In this document: positions 34,226 to 43,671 of the stretch, in pieces | How the letters are laid out: the number at the start of each line of letters is the position of its first letter | How positions within the stretch are numbered: the stretch's first letter is position 1 | Assembly (NCBI RefSeq): GCF_000160555.1 | Contig: NZ_GG749281.1 | Location: forward strand, 163,955 to 227,954 | DNA from: Centipeda noxia ATCC 43541 | Lineage (GTDB): Bacteria; Bacillota; Negativicutes; Selenomonadales; Selenomonadaceae | DNA length: 64,000 nucleotides | Reading direction: 5' to 3' | The notes under the pieces: generated by a model | Told to the model about the DNA's origin: nothing | The model's input: only the letters and a program-made list of their open reading frames with translations | The model's database searches: none | Position numbers and translations under genes: made by a program

Positions 34226-36199
34226 TTGGGCATCAAACAAAAACTGCTCCTGATGGGCACGCTCATGGCAGTCCTTGTCGCAGCCATCTGCGGCATCGGC
34301 TACTACAAAGCGCAGGACGCGCTCACGGAGAGCACATCGAACGAGATCGAAGCTCTTCTCAATGTCGAGGCCGCCTCCATCGACGGCTGGCTCATTCAGA
34401 AGAAGCAGCAGGCAGTGAGCGCCGCGAATCTGCTCGCGGCATACGACGGCAATCCCGTCTCGATGGACCGCGAGATGATGAGTCTTGCCTCCGATGACAA
34501 GGACATCCTCGACCTCGCCAACGGTGCGGAGGACGGCCGCTTCATCAGCTGGAATGACGGCGATATCTCGGCGATCGACCCGCGCGGGCGCGACTGGTAC
34601 AAGGAGGGCAAGGCCGCGGGCAAGGCGGTCTTTACCGAGGTCTATCAGGATGCTGTATCGAAAAAGATGGTGGTTTCCGTTTCCGCTCCCTACAACGGGA
34701 AAAACGGGGCATTTGCAGGCGCCGTCTGCTCAGACATCACCCTCGACACGCTCGCCGCGCGCGTTGCCAATCTGAAGTACCATGGGCAGGGCTCGGGTAT
34801 CATCATCGACAAGAATGGCCTCATCATCGCCTCCTCCGAGGGAGAAGCGATGCATAAGGCGGACGAGACCCCCTTGCTGAAGGGCCGCTTCTCTGAGATG
34901 CAGCAGAAGAAGAATGGCTACTTCGCCACGGAAAAGGACGGCGAGAAACAGATCGTCGCCTACGCGACCGTTCCCTCCACCGGCTGGATCATCGGGATTG
35001 CCGTACCGGAGAGCGTCGCCTTTGCACAGCTGAACAGCCTCAAGGTCACCTACGCAGGGCTGACCATTCTCGGCGTTCTGCTCGTCGCAGGCATCATCTT
35101 CGCCCTCCTGCGCTTTGCCGCGACGATCACCGGCGCGACCGAGCGCCTCATGAACCACGTCGGGGCACTCGCAAAGGGCGAGCTGAACCTGCCCGACATC
35201 CCCGTCACCTCGCAGGATGAACTCGGACAGCTCGCCGCGAATTTCAACGCAATGATGAAGAGCATCCGCGACGTCATCCGCCAGGTTGCAGGCACCGCCG
35301 AACAGCTCGCCGCAGCCTCCGAGCAGCTCACCGCAGGCGCGCACCAGATGGCAGACTCTGCGACTGAGATCGCGGGCACTGTCACCGTCGTTGCCAACGG
35401 CACGGACCAGCAGCTTGAGAGTCTCGCCGACGCAAAGAAGAACATCGGCGAAGTCTCGAACGACATCGATCGCATGACAGACAAGGCAGCACAGGTTGCC
35501 GACAGTTCCGTCCAGACGGCAGACGCCGCCGCACGCGGCGAGGCTCTGATGAACGACGCCATGACGAAGATGAGCGGCATCGAACAGAGCGTCCTGCGCT
35601 CCGCGGAGGTCGTCGAGAAGCTCGGAGAGAGCTCCAAGCAGATCGGCGAGATCGTCGAGACCATCTCCGCCATCGCCGAGCAGACGAACCTCCTCGCCCT
35701 CAACGCAGCCATCGAGGCAGCGCGCGCAGGCGAGACGGGGCGCGGCTTTGCCGTCGTCGCCGAGGAGGTCCGCAAGCTCGCTGAGCAGTCGCGCGAAGCA
35801 GCCGAGCAGATCAAGGAGCGCATCAGCAGCGTCCAGCACGACACGGAGCAGGCCGTCGCCGCCATGCAGAGCGGAACGACCGAGGTGCAGGCGGGCACGA
35901 GCGCCATCCACGAGGTCGGCGCGCAGTTCGAGAGCATCATGCGCATGGTCGACGGGATCAAGGAACAGATGGCAGACATCAACGCCTCCATGCAGACCGT
36001 CGCCAAGGGCACGGAGCGCGTCGTCGCGTCCGCAGACACGGTTCACGAGATCAGCCAGGCCACGGCAGAGAACATGCAGAACATCTCCTCCTCGTCCGAG
36101 TCGCAGTCCGCCTCGAGCGAAGAGATCGCCTCCGCCTCGCAGTCGCTGGCAACACTTGCGACCGACCTGCAGAACACCACGAGCAAATTCAAGCTCTGA
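34226..36199 (+). CDS. Methyl-accepting chemotaxis protein with dCACHE-like sensor
   Basis: This 657-residue chemoreceptor has a first membrane helix at 10-30 (LMGTLMAVLVAAICGIGYY). A periplasmic double-CACHE-like domain to about 270 has WYKEGKAAGKAVFTEVYQD and VSAPYNGKNGAFAGAVCSDI. A second helix (LTILGVLLVAGIIFALL) leads to HAMP and the signalling hairpin, whose tip reads IAEQTNLLALNAAIEAARAG. The start is a TTG at 34226 with AAAGGAAG upstream; no ATG is available nearby. CACHE domains bind small ligands such as amino acids or carboxylates; the ligand is unknown. No che genes are nearby. Confidence 0.9.
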   Translation: MGIKQKLLLMGTLMAVLVAAICGIGYYKAQDALTESTSNEIEALLNVEAASIDGWLIQKKQQAVSAANLLAAYDGNPVSMDREMMSLASDDKDILDLANGAEDGRFISWNDGDISAIDPRGRDWYKEGKAAGKAVFTEVYQDAVSKKMVVSVSAPYNGKNGAFAGAVCSDITLDTLAARVANLKYHGQGSGIIIDKNGLIIASSEGEAMHKADETPLLKGRFSEMQQKKNGYFATEKDGEKQIVAYATVPSTGWIIGIAVPESVAFAQLNSLKVTYAGLTILGVLLVAGIIFALLRFAATITGATERLMNHVGALAKGELNLPDIPVTSQDELGQLAANFNAMMKSIRDVIRQVAGTAEQLAAASEQLTAGAHQMADSATEIAGTVTVVANGTDQQLESLADAKKNIGEVSNDIDRMTDKAAQVADSSVQTADAAARGEALMNDAMTKMSGIEQSVLRSAEVVEKLGESSKQIGEIVETISAIAEQTNLLALNAAIEAARAGETGRGFAVVAEEVRKLAEQSREAAEQIKERISSVQHDTEQAVAAMQSGTTEVQAGTSAIHEVGAQFESIMRMVDGIKEQMADINASMQTVAKGTERVVASADTVHEISQATAENMQNISSSSESQSASSEEIASASQSLATLATDLQNTTSKFKL

Positions 36200-36213
36200 G
36201 AGCATATGCAAAG

Positions 36214-36241
36214 ATACCCCGCGGCGTTTGCTGCGGGGTAT
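36214..36241 (+). terminator. Terminator after the chemoreceptor gene
   Basis: A 9-base stem (36214-36222 with 36233-36241) followed by TTTCG. Confidence 0.8.
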
Positions 36242-36258
36242 TTTCGTGCGGAGATCCA

Positions 36259-36288
36259 TTGCTTTTCTTCGCGCGCTGACGCTATAAT
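36259..36288 (+). promoter_or_regulatory. Promoter of the PHP phosphoesterase gene
   Basis: TTGCTT (36259-36264) and TATAAT (36283-36288), spacer 18 bases, with a leader of about 90 bases. Confidence 0.5.
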
Positions 36289-36384
36289 ACAGACATCCCC
36301 CTCTCAAAAAAGATGCCATGCTCCCTTCCGAGAAAAGGGCACGGCATGTGCCCGAACTCTGCGCACTTTTTAGAAAGGCCTCCC

Positions 36385-37137
36385 ATGACCGACATCATCG
36401 ACATCCACACGCATACGATCGCCAGCATGCACGCGTACAGCACCATCCGGGAAATGGCGGCAGCGGCGAAGGAAAAGGGGCTCGCGCTCCTGGGCATCTC
36501 CGACCATGCGCCCGCGATGCCCGGCACCTTTCACGAGCTGTACTTCCACAACTTCAAGGTCATCCGCCCCGCCGCCTACGGCATTGATCTCATCATGGGC
36601 GCGGAGCTGAACGTCCTGGACCACACAGGCGCGGTTGACCTGCCGGAAAAGGCGCTGAAAAAACTCCACTACGCCATTGCGAGCCTGCACGATCTCGTCA
36701 TCGCTCCGGGTTCGCAGGAGGAAAATACCGCCGCCCTCCTCGGCGCGATGGAGAATCCCTATGTCACCATCATCGGGCACCCCGACAATCCCGTCTACCC
36801 GATCGACTTCGATGCGCTCGCCCGTGCGGCCGCAGCGCAGCACATCCTCATCGAGGCGAACAACTCCTCGCACAACCCCGGCGGCAGCCGTCCCGGCTCG
36901 GATCTCCTCGCGCGCGATCTGCTCGCCGCCTGCCGGCGCCACGGCGCGCATATCATCATGGGCAGCGACGCGCACATCGACATCGATGTCGGCGAACACG
37001 GCTATACGCGCGCCATCCTCGCAGAGACGGATTTCCCGGATGAACTCGTCCTGAACGGTGATCCCGCGCGCCTCAAAGCATGGATTCGGGAGCGGCACGC
37101 CCTGAATGCCGTGCATGGGTTGGATTATTTTTCTTAA
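36385..37137 (+). CDS. PHP-domain phosphoesterase, YcdX-like
   Basis: This 250-residue protein of the PHP superfamily closely resembles the YcdX group, a trinuclear-zinc phosphatase. Metal ligands appear in order as DIHTHT (residues 5-10), ISDHAP, IMGAELNV, SLHD, IIGHPDNP and GSDAHID. ATG 36385 is used because AGAAAGG lies upstream and it begins right at the first metal motif. It is monocistronic between a promoter and a terminator. The natural substrate is not known. Confidence 0.88.
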   Translation: MTDIIDIHTHTIASMHAYSTIREMAAAAKEKGLALLGISDHAPAMPGTFHELYFHNFKVIRPAAYGIDLIMGAELNVLDHTGAVDLPEKALKKLHYAIASLHDLVIAPGSQEENTAALLGAMENPYVTIIGHPDNPVYPIDFDALARAAAAQHILIEANNSSHNPGGSRPGSDLLARDLLAACRRHGAHIIMGSDAHIDIDVGEHGYTRAILAETDFPDELVLNGDPARLKAWIRERHALNAVHGLDYFS

Positions 37138-37200
37138 TTTCTGTCGCTTTATCGTTATTTATATCTATTTATTGTTCTTTATGCCGTCCGCGCAAAGAAA

Positions 37201-37234
37201 AGCACCTGCCGCAGGTTTTTCCCTCGCAGGTGCT
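37201..37234 (+). terminator. Terminator after the PHP gene
   Basis: A 9-base stem (37201-37209 with 37226-37234) followed by a run of T (CTTTTTTT). Confidence 0.85.
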
Positions 37235-37352
37235 CTTTTTTTATGCGGTTCCGTTCTCGTTCCCCCGTGCGGGCACGCTTATGCAGAAATCTCAGCCCCG
37301 ACCGATCGCGGCATCCTTCGCCCGCTCTCCTGAGGGGCAGAATGTGCGCCGT

Positions 37353-38123
37353 CTACTTTCTGCTCACAACGGCGATATAGGAGAACTCCTTGTTGTGATC
37401 GAAGAAGAAGTTGAACATCCTGCGGAAGCGATCGATGTTCTCCGTGCGCAGTCCGTTGCGGATGATCTTCATCGCGCCGTCGAACCCTTCGTCGCGTACG
37501 AGACCCGCCGGATCGAGGAGGGTCATGTCGCCCGTCTGCACCTCTGTCGCAAAGCCCGCATCGTGGAAGAGACGCTCCCACATCTCCTGCGGGAGCGGGT
37601 CGACGTTCACATTGATCGCGCGCGAGATGCCCGCCCGCAATTCTCCTGCCTGTTCTTCGTTTGAAACCCGCAGAGCGACATCATGCGTGAGGAGGGTTCC
37701 GCCCGGCTTCAGCACGCGGAAGTATTCGGCAATCGCCTTTTTCTTGTTTTCGCGCGGCAGCATCGTGAGCATCGCCTCGTTGATGACGACGTCAAAGCTC
37801 TCGTCGGGGAACGGCAGCGCCATCGCGTTGCCCTCGACCACGTCGATCACATCCTCCATGCCGTTCTTCGCAATGTTTGCACGCGCCTTTGCGAGCGCCG
37901 CGGGATTCATATCCAGCCCTGTAATGCGGCAGCCGTGTGCCTCCGCGAGCGCGATCATCGTCGTCCCCATATTGCAGGCGACCTCGAGCACGCGCGTATC
38001 CGCCGTAAAGTCTGCGTGTCCGAGCAGCCACTCCGTCGCCTCGCGTCCGCCCGGACGCAGGCGGGTCTTGCCGAGCCGCGCGAGGAACTCATGTCCCATC
38101 TCAGGCTTCTTCTCTTCTGCCAT
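37353..38123 (-). CDS. Class I SAM-dependent methyltransferase
   Basis: This 256-residue methyltransferase has motif I VLEVACNMGTTMIALA near residue 45, the acidic loop ITGLDMNP, motif II DESFDVVINEAML and the post-III block LKPGGTLLTHD. ATG 38123 has GGGAGTG upstream and is preferred to 38138. The closest general type is the UbiE/arsenite-methyltransferase-like group, but conserved cysteines of arsenite methyltransferases are not seen. Substrate unknown. The 246 bases upstream hold nothing recognisable beyond AT-rich sequence. Confidence 0.8.
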   Translation of the reverse strand: MAEEKKPEMGHEFLARLGKTRLRPGGREATEWLLGHADFTADTRVLEVACNMGTTMIALAEAHGCRITGLDMNPAALAKARANIAKNGMEDVIDVVEGNAMALPFPDESFDVVINEAMLTMLPRENKKKAIAEYFRVLKPGGTLLTHDVALRVSNEEQAGELRAGISRAINVNVDPLPQEMWERLFHDAGFATEVQTGDMTLLDPAGLVRDEGFDGAMKIIRNGLRTENIDRFRRMFNFFFDHNKEFSYIAVVSRK

Positions 38124-38369
38124 CGGAATCACTCCCATCTATATCATTAAAAGCAGCTATTCATCTATTCCGTCAGTATAGTTGAGAATTATCCCCAATT
38201 CCGTTGCAGAAGCCACACATCCGAAAAAAGTGCAAAAAAATAACGCGCCCAATCGGGCCCGCCGTCTGTGCGCATCCGATGGAAAGCGCGTTTCGCAGAA
38301 GAAACGAGGCGCCCTCATGCAAGACGCCCCTTTCGCTGCTATCCCCCGCCGCCGTGGAGTGTTGTTTGG

Positions 38370-38594
38370 TCAGCTTTCCTCCGGACTCCACACCGTATCC
38401 GCAAAGAGCCCGAGCGACTCGCCCGGCAGCGCACGCTGCGCGGAGATCTCGAACGGAACTTTCTGCGCGCGTACGCAGGCGATCGCGAACATATTGATCG
38501 CCGTGGACATGTTCATGCCGACGGCGCCGCAGAAATTCTCAAAGTTCTTCTTGAGGTCAGCGTCCATGCGGATGCTGATGCTGGTCTGTGCCAT
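38370..38594 (-). CDS. RelB/DinJ-family antitoxin without an adjacent toxin
   Basis: This 74-residue protein has the RelB/DinJ ribbon-helix-helix start (MAQTSISIRMDADLKKNFEN) and the expected NMSTAINMFAIACVRAQKVP helix, which would bind DNA and a RelE-type toxin. ATG 38594 follows AAAGGAGATG. It is unusual in that no RelE-like frame follows it; downstream sequence to 38124 is non-coding. It sits 43 bases after the sigma factor gene on the same strand and may be cotranscribed with it. Confidence 0.85.
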   Translation of the reverse strand: MAQTSISIRMDADLKKNFENFCGAVGMNMSTAINMFAIACVRAQKVPFEISAQRALPGESLGLFADTVWSPEES

Positions 38595-38637
38595 GTATGA
38601 CATCTCCTTTACAAGTTCGATGCTTTTTCTTAGGATA

Positions 38638-39261
38638 TCATATTTCACACGGCGTTGCAAGAGCTGCATCCGCTCCCGCGCGCAGTTTTCGCAGAAGGTT
38701 CGCCTTGCTCTTGCTCACTGCCCCGGCGGATGTGCCGAGCAGGGCCGCGATGCGGCGCAGGGTAAGATCGCTGAAATAGTGAAGGGACAGGATCTTCTTC
38801 TCCCGCTCTGTGAGCCGGTGCATCGCGCGTGCGAGAATGCCGCGCACAAGAAGGCGCAGATCCGCGCATGCCGTCGGCTCGTCCGTTCCGCCGCAGCGCT
38901 CCCACACATCGCGGCCCTCAGCATCCTGTTCGGGATGGCTAGTGCGCTCCCAGAGGCGCCGCTCACGGCGAAACTCCGTGTAGAGCGCCGAGTGAATGCG
39001 CGTCTTGGCGAAGGCCGCAAACGGTGCGCCGTGCTGCGGGTCGTAGTCGTGCAGTGCCTCGACGAAGGCGAGCGCCGCGATATTTTCCGCATCGGCCGAA
39101 AGAGCTGCATTCCGCAGATACGAGGCGCGGGATTCCCGGATGATCAGCCCGCGATAGCGCGCGTTCATCTCCGCCGCCGCCTGCGCATCTCCATGCACTG
39201 CACGCGCGATCAAGGCGTCCTCCTCCGCCTTTGGGAGCGGCGGATATTCGTTCCGATTCAT
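38638..39261 (-). CDS. Small sigma-70-family RNA polymerase sigma factor
   Basis: This 207-residue protein has region 2 (AEMNARYRGLIIRESRASY then AALAFVEALHDYDP, APFAAFAKTRIHSAL) and region 4 with a helix-turn-helix (LTEREKKILSLHYFSDLTLR then IAALLGTSAGAVSKSKANLL). It is sized between ECF and full sigma factors, like sporulation or SigH-type regulators. No anti-sigma gene adjoins it. Target promoters are unknown. Confidence 0.85.
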   Translation of the reverse strand: MNRNEYPPLPKAEEDALIARAVHGDAQAAAEMNARYRGLIIRESRASYLRNAALSADAENIAALAFVEALHDYDPQHGAPFAAFAKTRIHSALYTEFRRERRLWERTSHPEQDAEGRDVWERCGGTDEPTACADLRLLVRGILARAMHRLTEREKKILSLHYFSDLTLRRIAALLGTSAGAVSKSKANLLRKLRAGADAALATPCEI

Positions 39262-39420
39262 TCAATCTTCCTCCTTCAGACAACTGTATTCTGAAAGAGA
39301 GTATATCGAGAACATATGTACGCTGCAAATTGCCTATCAGCGCGATGGAGATGAAAATGGCGCCGTCGCCGTCTTTTTCTCCGCCCGATCAGCCCACCCA
39401 TCGCGCCGATACGAAAAAAA

Positions 39421-39442
39421 GCCGCAGATTTTTCTCTGCGGC
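39421..39442 (-). terminator. Terminator of the secreted-protein gene
   Basis: An 8-base stem (39421-39428 with 39435-39442) followed on the minus strand by seven T. The rest of the gap 39262-39528 shows no feature. Confidence 0.8.
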
Positions 39443-39528
39443 AGTTCTGTACAATGATAGGATCGGCATGCCCACATCAATCGCATGACACACCTGCGGA
39501 AGCGGTAAAGAAGACCTACGGCCCCCGA

Positions 39529-40200
39529 TCAGAGAGAGATCCGGCCGAACTCCTCGAGCATATCGCGCAGGCTCATTCCGCTCGTGCCGCTCAGGACGCC
39601 GGAGCGCTCCCCGGGCGCCTGTTTCATCTTTGCGACAATCGCATCGAACAGGTCGTCCTCGATCGATCCGGGGACGAGTTTCTCCCAGTTGGCGTTTTCA
39701 TAGGGGCGTTCCTTGATCGCGTTCTCGGGGCGGCCTGTTACCTCAAGCTCCGAGATGAACATGATCTCGCGCCGCTGCGGACTGATGTAGTAGTGTTCCA
39801 AGAAGTACTTGCTCGGGCGGGCATCCGTGCCCCCCTCTGCGGTATTCCCCTCCGTGTTCTCGACCAGGCGGACCCATGCCTCGATCATGCGCTCTGAGCC
39901 GCTGTTCGGCCGCGGCACCCACCGGGAGTTCTTGGAGTCCAAATAGTAGGTGAACCCGTTGTCCGTAAACAGCGTCTTATAGCGCGCCTTCTTTTCGCGC
40001 TTCGCCTCCGCCTTCTTTGCGGCGCGCGCGGCCTTTTTCTCCGCCTTTGCCTCCGCGCGGTCGGCGTTGCGCTGGGCCTTGGCGTCGGCCTGCTGCTCCG
40101 TCGTGACCGCCGCATCGGGCTGCGCCGCCGTCTCTGCAGGCGGTGCGGCAAATACGAGCAGCATGACCGCGCCGGCCGCGAGACCTCTCCATCGTTTCAT
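39529..40200 (-). CDS. Exported protein of unknown function with Ala/Lys-rich helix
   Basis: This 223-residue protein has a signal peptide (MKRWRGLAAGAVMLLVFAAP). A highly charged Ala/Lys/Glu segment at about 38-75 (RAEAKAEKKAARAAKKAEAK) is likely a single long helix. A compact C-terminal domain has FTYYLDSKNSRWVPRP and HYYISPQRREIMFISELEV. The domain is not one I recognise. AGGGGG precedes the ATG. The long basic helix may span or bind the periplasmic wall. A terminator follows, so it is likely monocistronic. Confidence 0.65.
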   Translation of the reverse strand: MKRWRGLAAGAVMLLVFAAPPAETAAQPDAAVTTEQQADAKAQRNADRAEAKAEKKAARAAKKAEAKREKKARYKTLFTDNGFTYYLDSKNSRWVPRPNSGSERMIEAWVRLVENTEGNTAEGGTDARPSKYFLEHYYISPQRREIMFISELEVTGRPENAIKERPYENANWEKLVPGSIEDDLFDAIVAKMKQAPGERSGVLSGTSGMSLRDMLEEFGRISL

Positions 40201-40361
40201 CTCGTTATCCCCCTATCGAAAAACTTCCTGCATCCGGTGTCCGGCTGCCGCGCATCGATCCCCCCGAACGCGCCTTTGCGGAAAAACGGTACAGCAAACA
40301 CATCTTCTTTGACCTGAATAATCTTCGACATGAACGTCCGAAACCCTTTTGTACGGGGAAA

Positions 40362-41084
40362 TTATTTCAGCGGCGCACGCTCCGGCAGACCCGCGCGCCG
40401 CGGATACCCCTTCGGCGTCGGGCGCTCCTTCGTCACGGCGAGAATCGCACGTACATCATCAAGACCGGGGAGCCGCACGGGGCGTGCACTGATCGCACCG
40501 CCGCCGAGGATCTCCGCCGCGCGTTTCCCCTCCGCCTGCTCGGCGGCATAGGCGCGCCCCTTGAGCGCGAGCAGCGTCCCGCCTGTGCGCACGAACGGCA
40601 GCGTATACTCGAGCAGCACCGGCAGACGTGCGACGGCTCTGCTCACGGCGATGTCATAGCGCGCGCGGTGCTCCGGCCGGCGCGCTGCCTCCTCTGCGCG
40701 CGCGTGGATGCAGCGCACATTCCGGAGCTCCATTGCCGCCGCCGCTTCCGTGAGGAATTTCACGCGTTTGCCGAGCGCATCCATCAGCGTCACCTCTATC
40801 TTTGGTGCATAGACCGCGAGCGGGATCCCGGGCAGGCCCGCGCCTGTCCCGACATCGATGAGCGTGCGTGCGGGTGCAAAGAGCTTCGCATCGTACGCCG
40901 TCAGGCTGTCGATGATATGCTTCACCGCAACATCCTCGGGCGCCGTCAGAGCCGTGAGATTCATGCGCTCGTTCCACGCGATGAGCAGACGGTTGTAGAC
41001 GGCGCACTGTTCGATCTGCACAGCCGTCAGCGCAAGGCCTGCCTCTGCCGCGTGCACTGCCAGGATCTCCTCAAACGGGGTCAT
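40362..41084 (-). CDS. rsmG: 16S rRNA (guanine527-N7)-methyltransferase
   Basis: This 240-residue protein methylates G527 of 16S rRNA. It has RsmG hallmarks: LLIAWNERMNLTALTAPEDVAVKHIIDSL (shown here only in part as NLTALTAPEDVAVKHI), the SAM loop DVGTGAGLPGIPLAV and the VSRAVARLPVLLEY block. ATG 41084 with AAGGGAG upstream is preferred to 41138. The usual mnmG neighbour is absent. It sits directly downstream of the glycerate kinase gene with a 19-base gap and may share its transcript. Confidence 0.93.
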   Translation of the reverse strand: MTPFEEILAVHAAEAGLALTAVQIEQCAVYNRLLIAWNERMNLTALTAPEDVAVKHIIDSLTAYDAKLFAPARTLIDVGTGAGLPGIPLAVYAPKIEVTLMDALGKRVKFLTEAAAAMELRNVRCIHARAEEAARRPEHRARYDIAVSRAVARLPVLLEYTLPFVRTGGTLLALKGRAYAAEQAEGKRAAEILGGGAISARPVRLPGLDDVRAILAVTKERPTPKGYPRRAGLPERAPLK

Positions 41085-41103
41085 GGATGCTCCCTTCTCT
41101 GAT

Positions 41104-42345
41104 TTATCCTTCACTGCGGATGAGCACAACCGCGGCATCGTTCACATTCGTTCCCGTCGGCCCCGTGATGATGAGTCCGCCCACGGAGTTCAGCGCAGGG
41201 TAGGCATCATTCTCAGCGAGCGCCTCTGCCGCGCTCTTTCCCGCGCGTGCAAGCGCCGCCGTCGTCATGCCGTCGACGTAGCCGCCCGCCGCATCCGTCG
41301 GGCCGTCCGTCCCGTCGCTGCCGACGCTGAACACGGCGACGTTCGAAAGGCCCGCGATGCCCTCTGCCGCCGCGAGCGCGAGCTCCTGATTGCGCCCGCC
41401 GCGCCCCTTCCCCTTTACCTGCACGACAGTCTCACCGCCCGCAATGTAGGCAAGCGAACCGTCCTCCGCATGGCTGCGCGCAATCGCCGCGAGGAACCGC
41501 CCCGCCTCGCGCGCCTCCGAGTTCAGCTGATCCGTCAGGAGGATCGGCGTATAGCCGCGCCTCTGCGCAGCAGCTGCGGCCGCTGCGCAGAACTCGCGCA
41601 CGCTGCCCGTGATCACCGTCGTGACATTCGGCAGCACCGCAGGCAGCGGTTCATCCAGGAGCGCCCGCGCGGCAGGAGAGAGACGGAGGCCGTATTTCGC
41701 CGCGACCCGATGCGCGTCCTCCGCCGTCGAGGCATCGGGATGTGCGGGGCCCGAGGCGATCATATCGAGCGGATCGCCGAGGATGTCGCTGAGCACGATC
41801 GAGAATACCTGCGCGGGCGCGCAGTGTTCCGCGAACCGGCCGCCCTTCACCGCGCTCATGCGCTTCCTGAGGGTGTTCATCTCCACGATGTCCGCCCCGG
41901 AGGCAAGCAGCTGATGCGTGAGATCCATCAGCTCCTCTGCGGGGATCAGCGGCTTTTCAAAGAGCGCGCTCCCGCCGCCTGAGAGGAGAAAGAGCACCGT
42001 GTCCTCCGCCGTCAGATCTGCCGTGAGGCGGAGCACCTCCTCCGTCGCCGCGAACGAGTTCTCGTCCGGCACGGGGTGTCCCGCCTCCATGCAGGAAATG
42101 CGCGGGAGATCGCCCATCACATGATCGTATTTCGTAATCACAATCCCGCGGTCGATGCGCTCCCCGAGCACGTCCGCCGCCGCACGCGCCATCTGCCACG
42201 CCGCCTTGCCGACTGCGGCGAGCACAATGCGCCCTCCGGCGAACCGATGTCCATGCAGCGCCTTCTGCACTGCCGCGTCCGGCAGGATTGCCGCCAGGGC
42301 CTCCTCGATGATGCCGTCGGCATCGCTGCGCAGATTCATGATCAT
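41104..42345 (-). CDS. Glycerate 2-kinase (DUF4147/MOFRL family)
   Basis: This 413-residue kinase phosphorylates glycerate at the 2-position. It has the GckA/TtuD-type N-terminal domain (AVGKAAWQMARAAADVL, FLLSGGGSALFE) and a C-terminal MOFRL domain (VGSDGTDGPTDAAGGYVDG). A second ATG six bases later (42339) is better spaced from AAAGGAGA and may be the real start. The hydroxyacid dehydrogenase gene just upstream suggests a glycerate or hydroxypyruvate route. Confidence 0.9.
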   Translation of the reverse strand: MIMNLRSDADGIIEEALAAILPDAAVQKALHGHRFAGGRIVLAAVGKAAWQMARAAADVLGERIDRGIVITKYDHVMGDLPRISCMEAGHPVPDENSFAATEEVLRLTADLTAEDTVLFLLSGGGSALFEKPLIPAEELMDLTHQLLASGADIVEMNTLRKRMSAVKGGRFAEHCAPAQVFSIVLSDILGDPLDMIASGPAHPDASTAEDAHRVAAKYGLRLSPAARALLDEPLPAVLPNVTTVITGSVREFCAAAAAAAQRRGYTPILLTDQLNSEAREAGRFLAAIARSHAEDGSLAYIAGGETVVQVKGKGRGGRNQELALAAAEGIAGLSNVAVFSVGSDGTDGPTDAAGGYVDGMTTAALARAGKSAAEALAENDAYPALNSVGGLIITGPTGTNVNDAAVVLIRSEG

Positions 42346-42491
42346 CGCTCTCCTTTCCTGTATCGTTTACTTATTATAGCACAGATTTCACCGTCCGAAC
42401 TTCGTGCCTGCCAAGCTGCTTCCTTCCTGCTGTGAGGAGGCGGGAAAACGTCCTTGCCGGCATCTTTCCGAAACCACTTGTTTCTTTGGGG

Positions 42492-43454
42492 TTAATTCAC
42501 GACATGCGCGGGCTTCCCGGCCATAAACGACTTCACGTTGTCCGCCGTCGTCTGCATGATCCGCTCGCGCGCCTCCTTCGTCGCCCATGAGATGTGCGGC
42601 GTGATGATGCAGTTCGGCGCATGAAGGAGCGGATTGTCCGCGCGGATCGGCTCCGTCGATGCCACGTCCACCGCAGCACAGCCGACCTTCCCGCACGCGA
42701 GCGCCGCGGCGAGATCGGACTCGACGATCAGCGGCCCGCGCCCATTGTTGACAATGATCACGCCGTCCTTCATCTGCGAAATCCGCGCCGCATTGATCAG
42801 CCCCTCCGTCTCCGGCGTCAGCGGACAGTGCAGAAAGATAAAGTCCGACGATCCGATGAGCTCATCCAGCGGCACATAGTCTGCAAGCGCCTGTCCCTCC
42901 GCACGCTCCGAGCGGCTGTGCGCGAGAACGCGGACATTCATCGCGCGCAGGACGCGTGCGACCGCCATCCCGATCCGGCCGAATCCGATGATGCCTGCCG
43001 TCTTGCCGCTGACCTCGATCAGCGGGCGTTTCCAGTAGCAAAAGTCCGCGCTCTCGGTCCACTCTCCCGCATGCACCGAGCGGTCATGCAGTCCGACGTG
43101 CGAGCACGCCTCGAGAAGCAGAGCGACAGCATATTGCGCTGCATTGTCCGTACCATAGGCCGGCACATTCATGACAGGGATCCCCTTTGTGCGCGCATAC
43201 ACCGTATCCACGACATTGTATCCCGTCGCGAGCACGGCAATCGCGCGCAGGTTCGGACAGGCATCGATCACCGCACGCGTGAGCGGCGTCTTGTTCGTCA
43301 CGGCGATCTCCGCAGCGCCGATGCGCTCGGCGATCAGCGGCGACTCCGCATAGGAGGTGCGGTCATAGACCGTCACATCACCGAGGGCCTCGAGCGGCGC
43401 CCAGCCGATGTCGCCCGGATTCTCCGTATACCCGTCGAGTACAACAATCTTCAT
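42492..43454 (-). CDS. D-2-hydroxyacid dehydrogenase, glycerate dehydrogenase-like
   Basis: This 320-residue NAD-dependent dehydrogenase has the Rossmann loop GFGRIGMAVARVL near residue 155. The catalytic Arg region is NNGRGPLI, with Glu in ASTEPI and the catalytic His in CIITPHISWATKEARERI. The similarity is to hydroxypyruvate reductase/glycerate dehydrogenase (HprA). Adjacency to glycerate 2-kinase supports interconversion of hydroxypyruvate and glycerate feeding glycolysis. AGGAGGAA precedes the ATG. Confidence 0.88.
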   Translation of the reverse strand: MKIVVLDGYTENPGDIGWAPLEALGDVTVYDRTSYAESPLIAERIGAAEIAVTNKTPLTRAVIDACPNLRAIAVLATGYNVVDTVYARTKGIPVMNVPAYGTDNAAQYAVALLLEACSHVGLHDRSVHAGEWTESADFCYWKRPLIEVSGKTAGIIGFGRIGMAVARVLRAMNVRVLAHSRSERAEGQALADYVPLDELIGSSDFIFLHCPLTPETEGLINAARISQMKDGVIIVNNGRGPLIVESDLAAALACGKVGCAAVDVASTEPIRADNPLLHAPNCIITPHISWATKEARERIMQTTADNVKSFMAGKPAHVVN

Positions 43455-43671
43455 CGCAGTTCCTCCTGTCCATCCTTTTTCTCCATTCTACACGAATCTG
43501 CAGCCCGGCGAAAGCCCCGCATTTCCGCGGACCATTTTCCGCCCTGCGCCACTTCAAACAGGACCTCTGCCGCATCGAGACCAGCGCCGAACACGCCGAG
43601 ACCGGCGCGCCGATGTCGAATCGTGTCCGCGCGGGCGCCTCCGCCTTGTTCAGAGCTTTGCAGTCCGATGC

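Noticed and set aside
43455-43671. Open minus-strand frame ending in an ATGA overlap with the hydroxyacid dehydrogenase start
   Set aside because: It has no start codon with a ribosome site and no recognised motif; GC-rich sequence often leaves such frames open. A gene fragment is not excluded.
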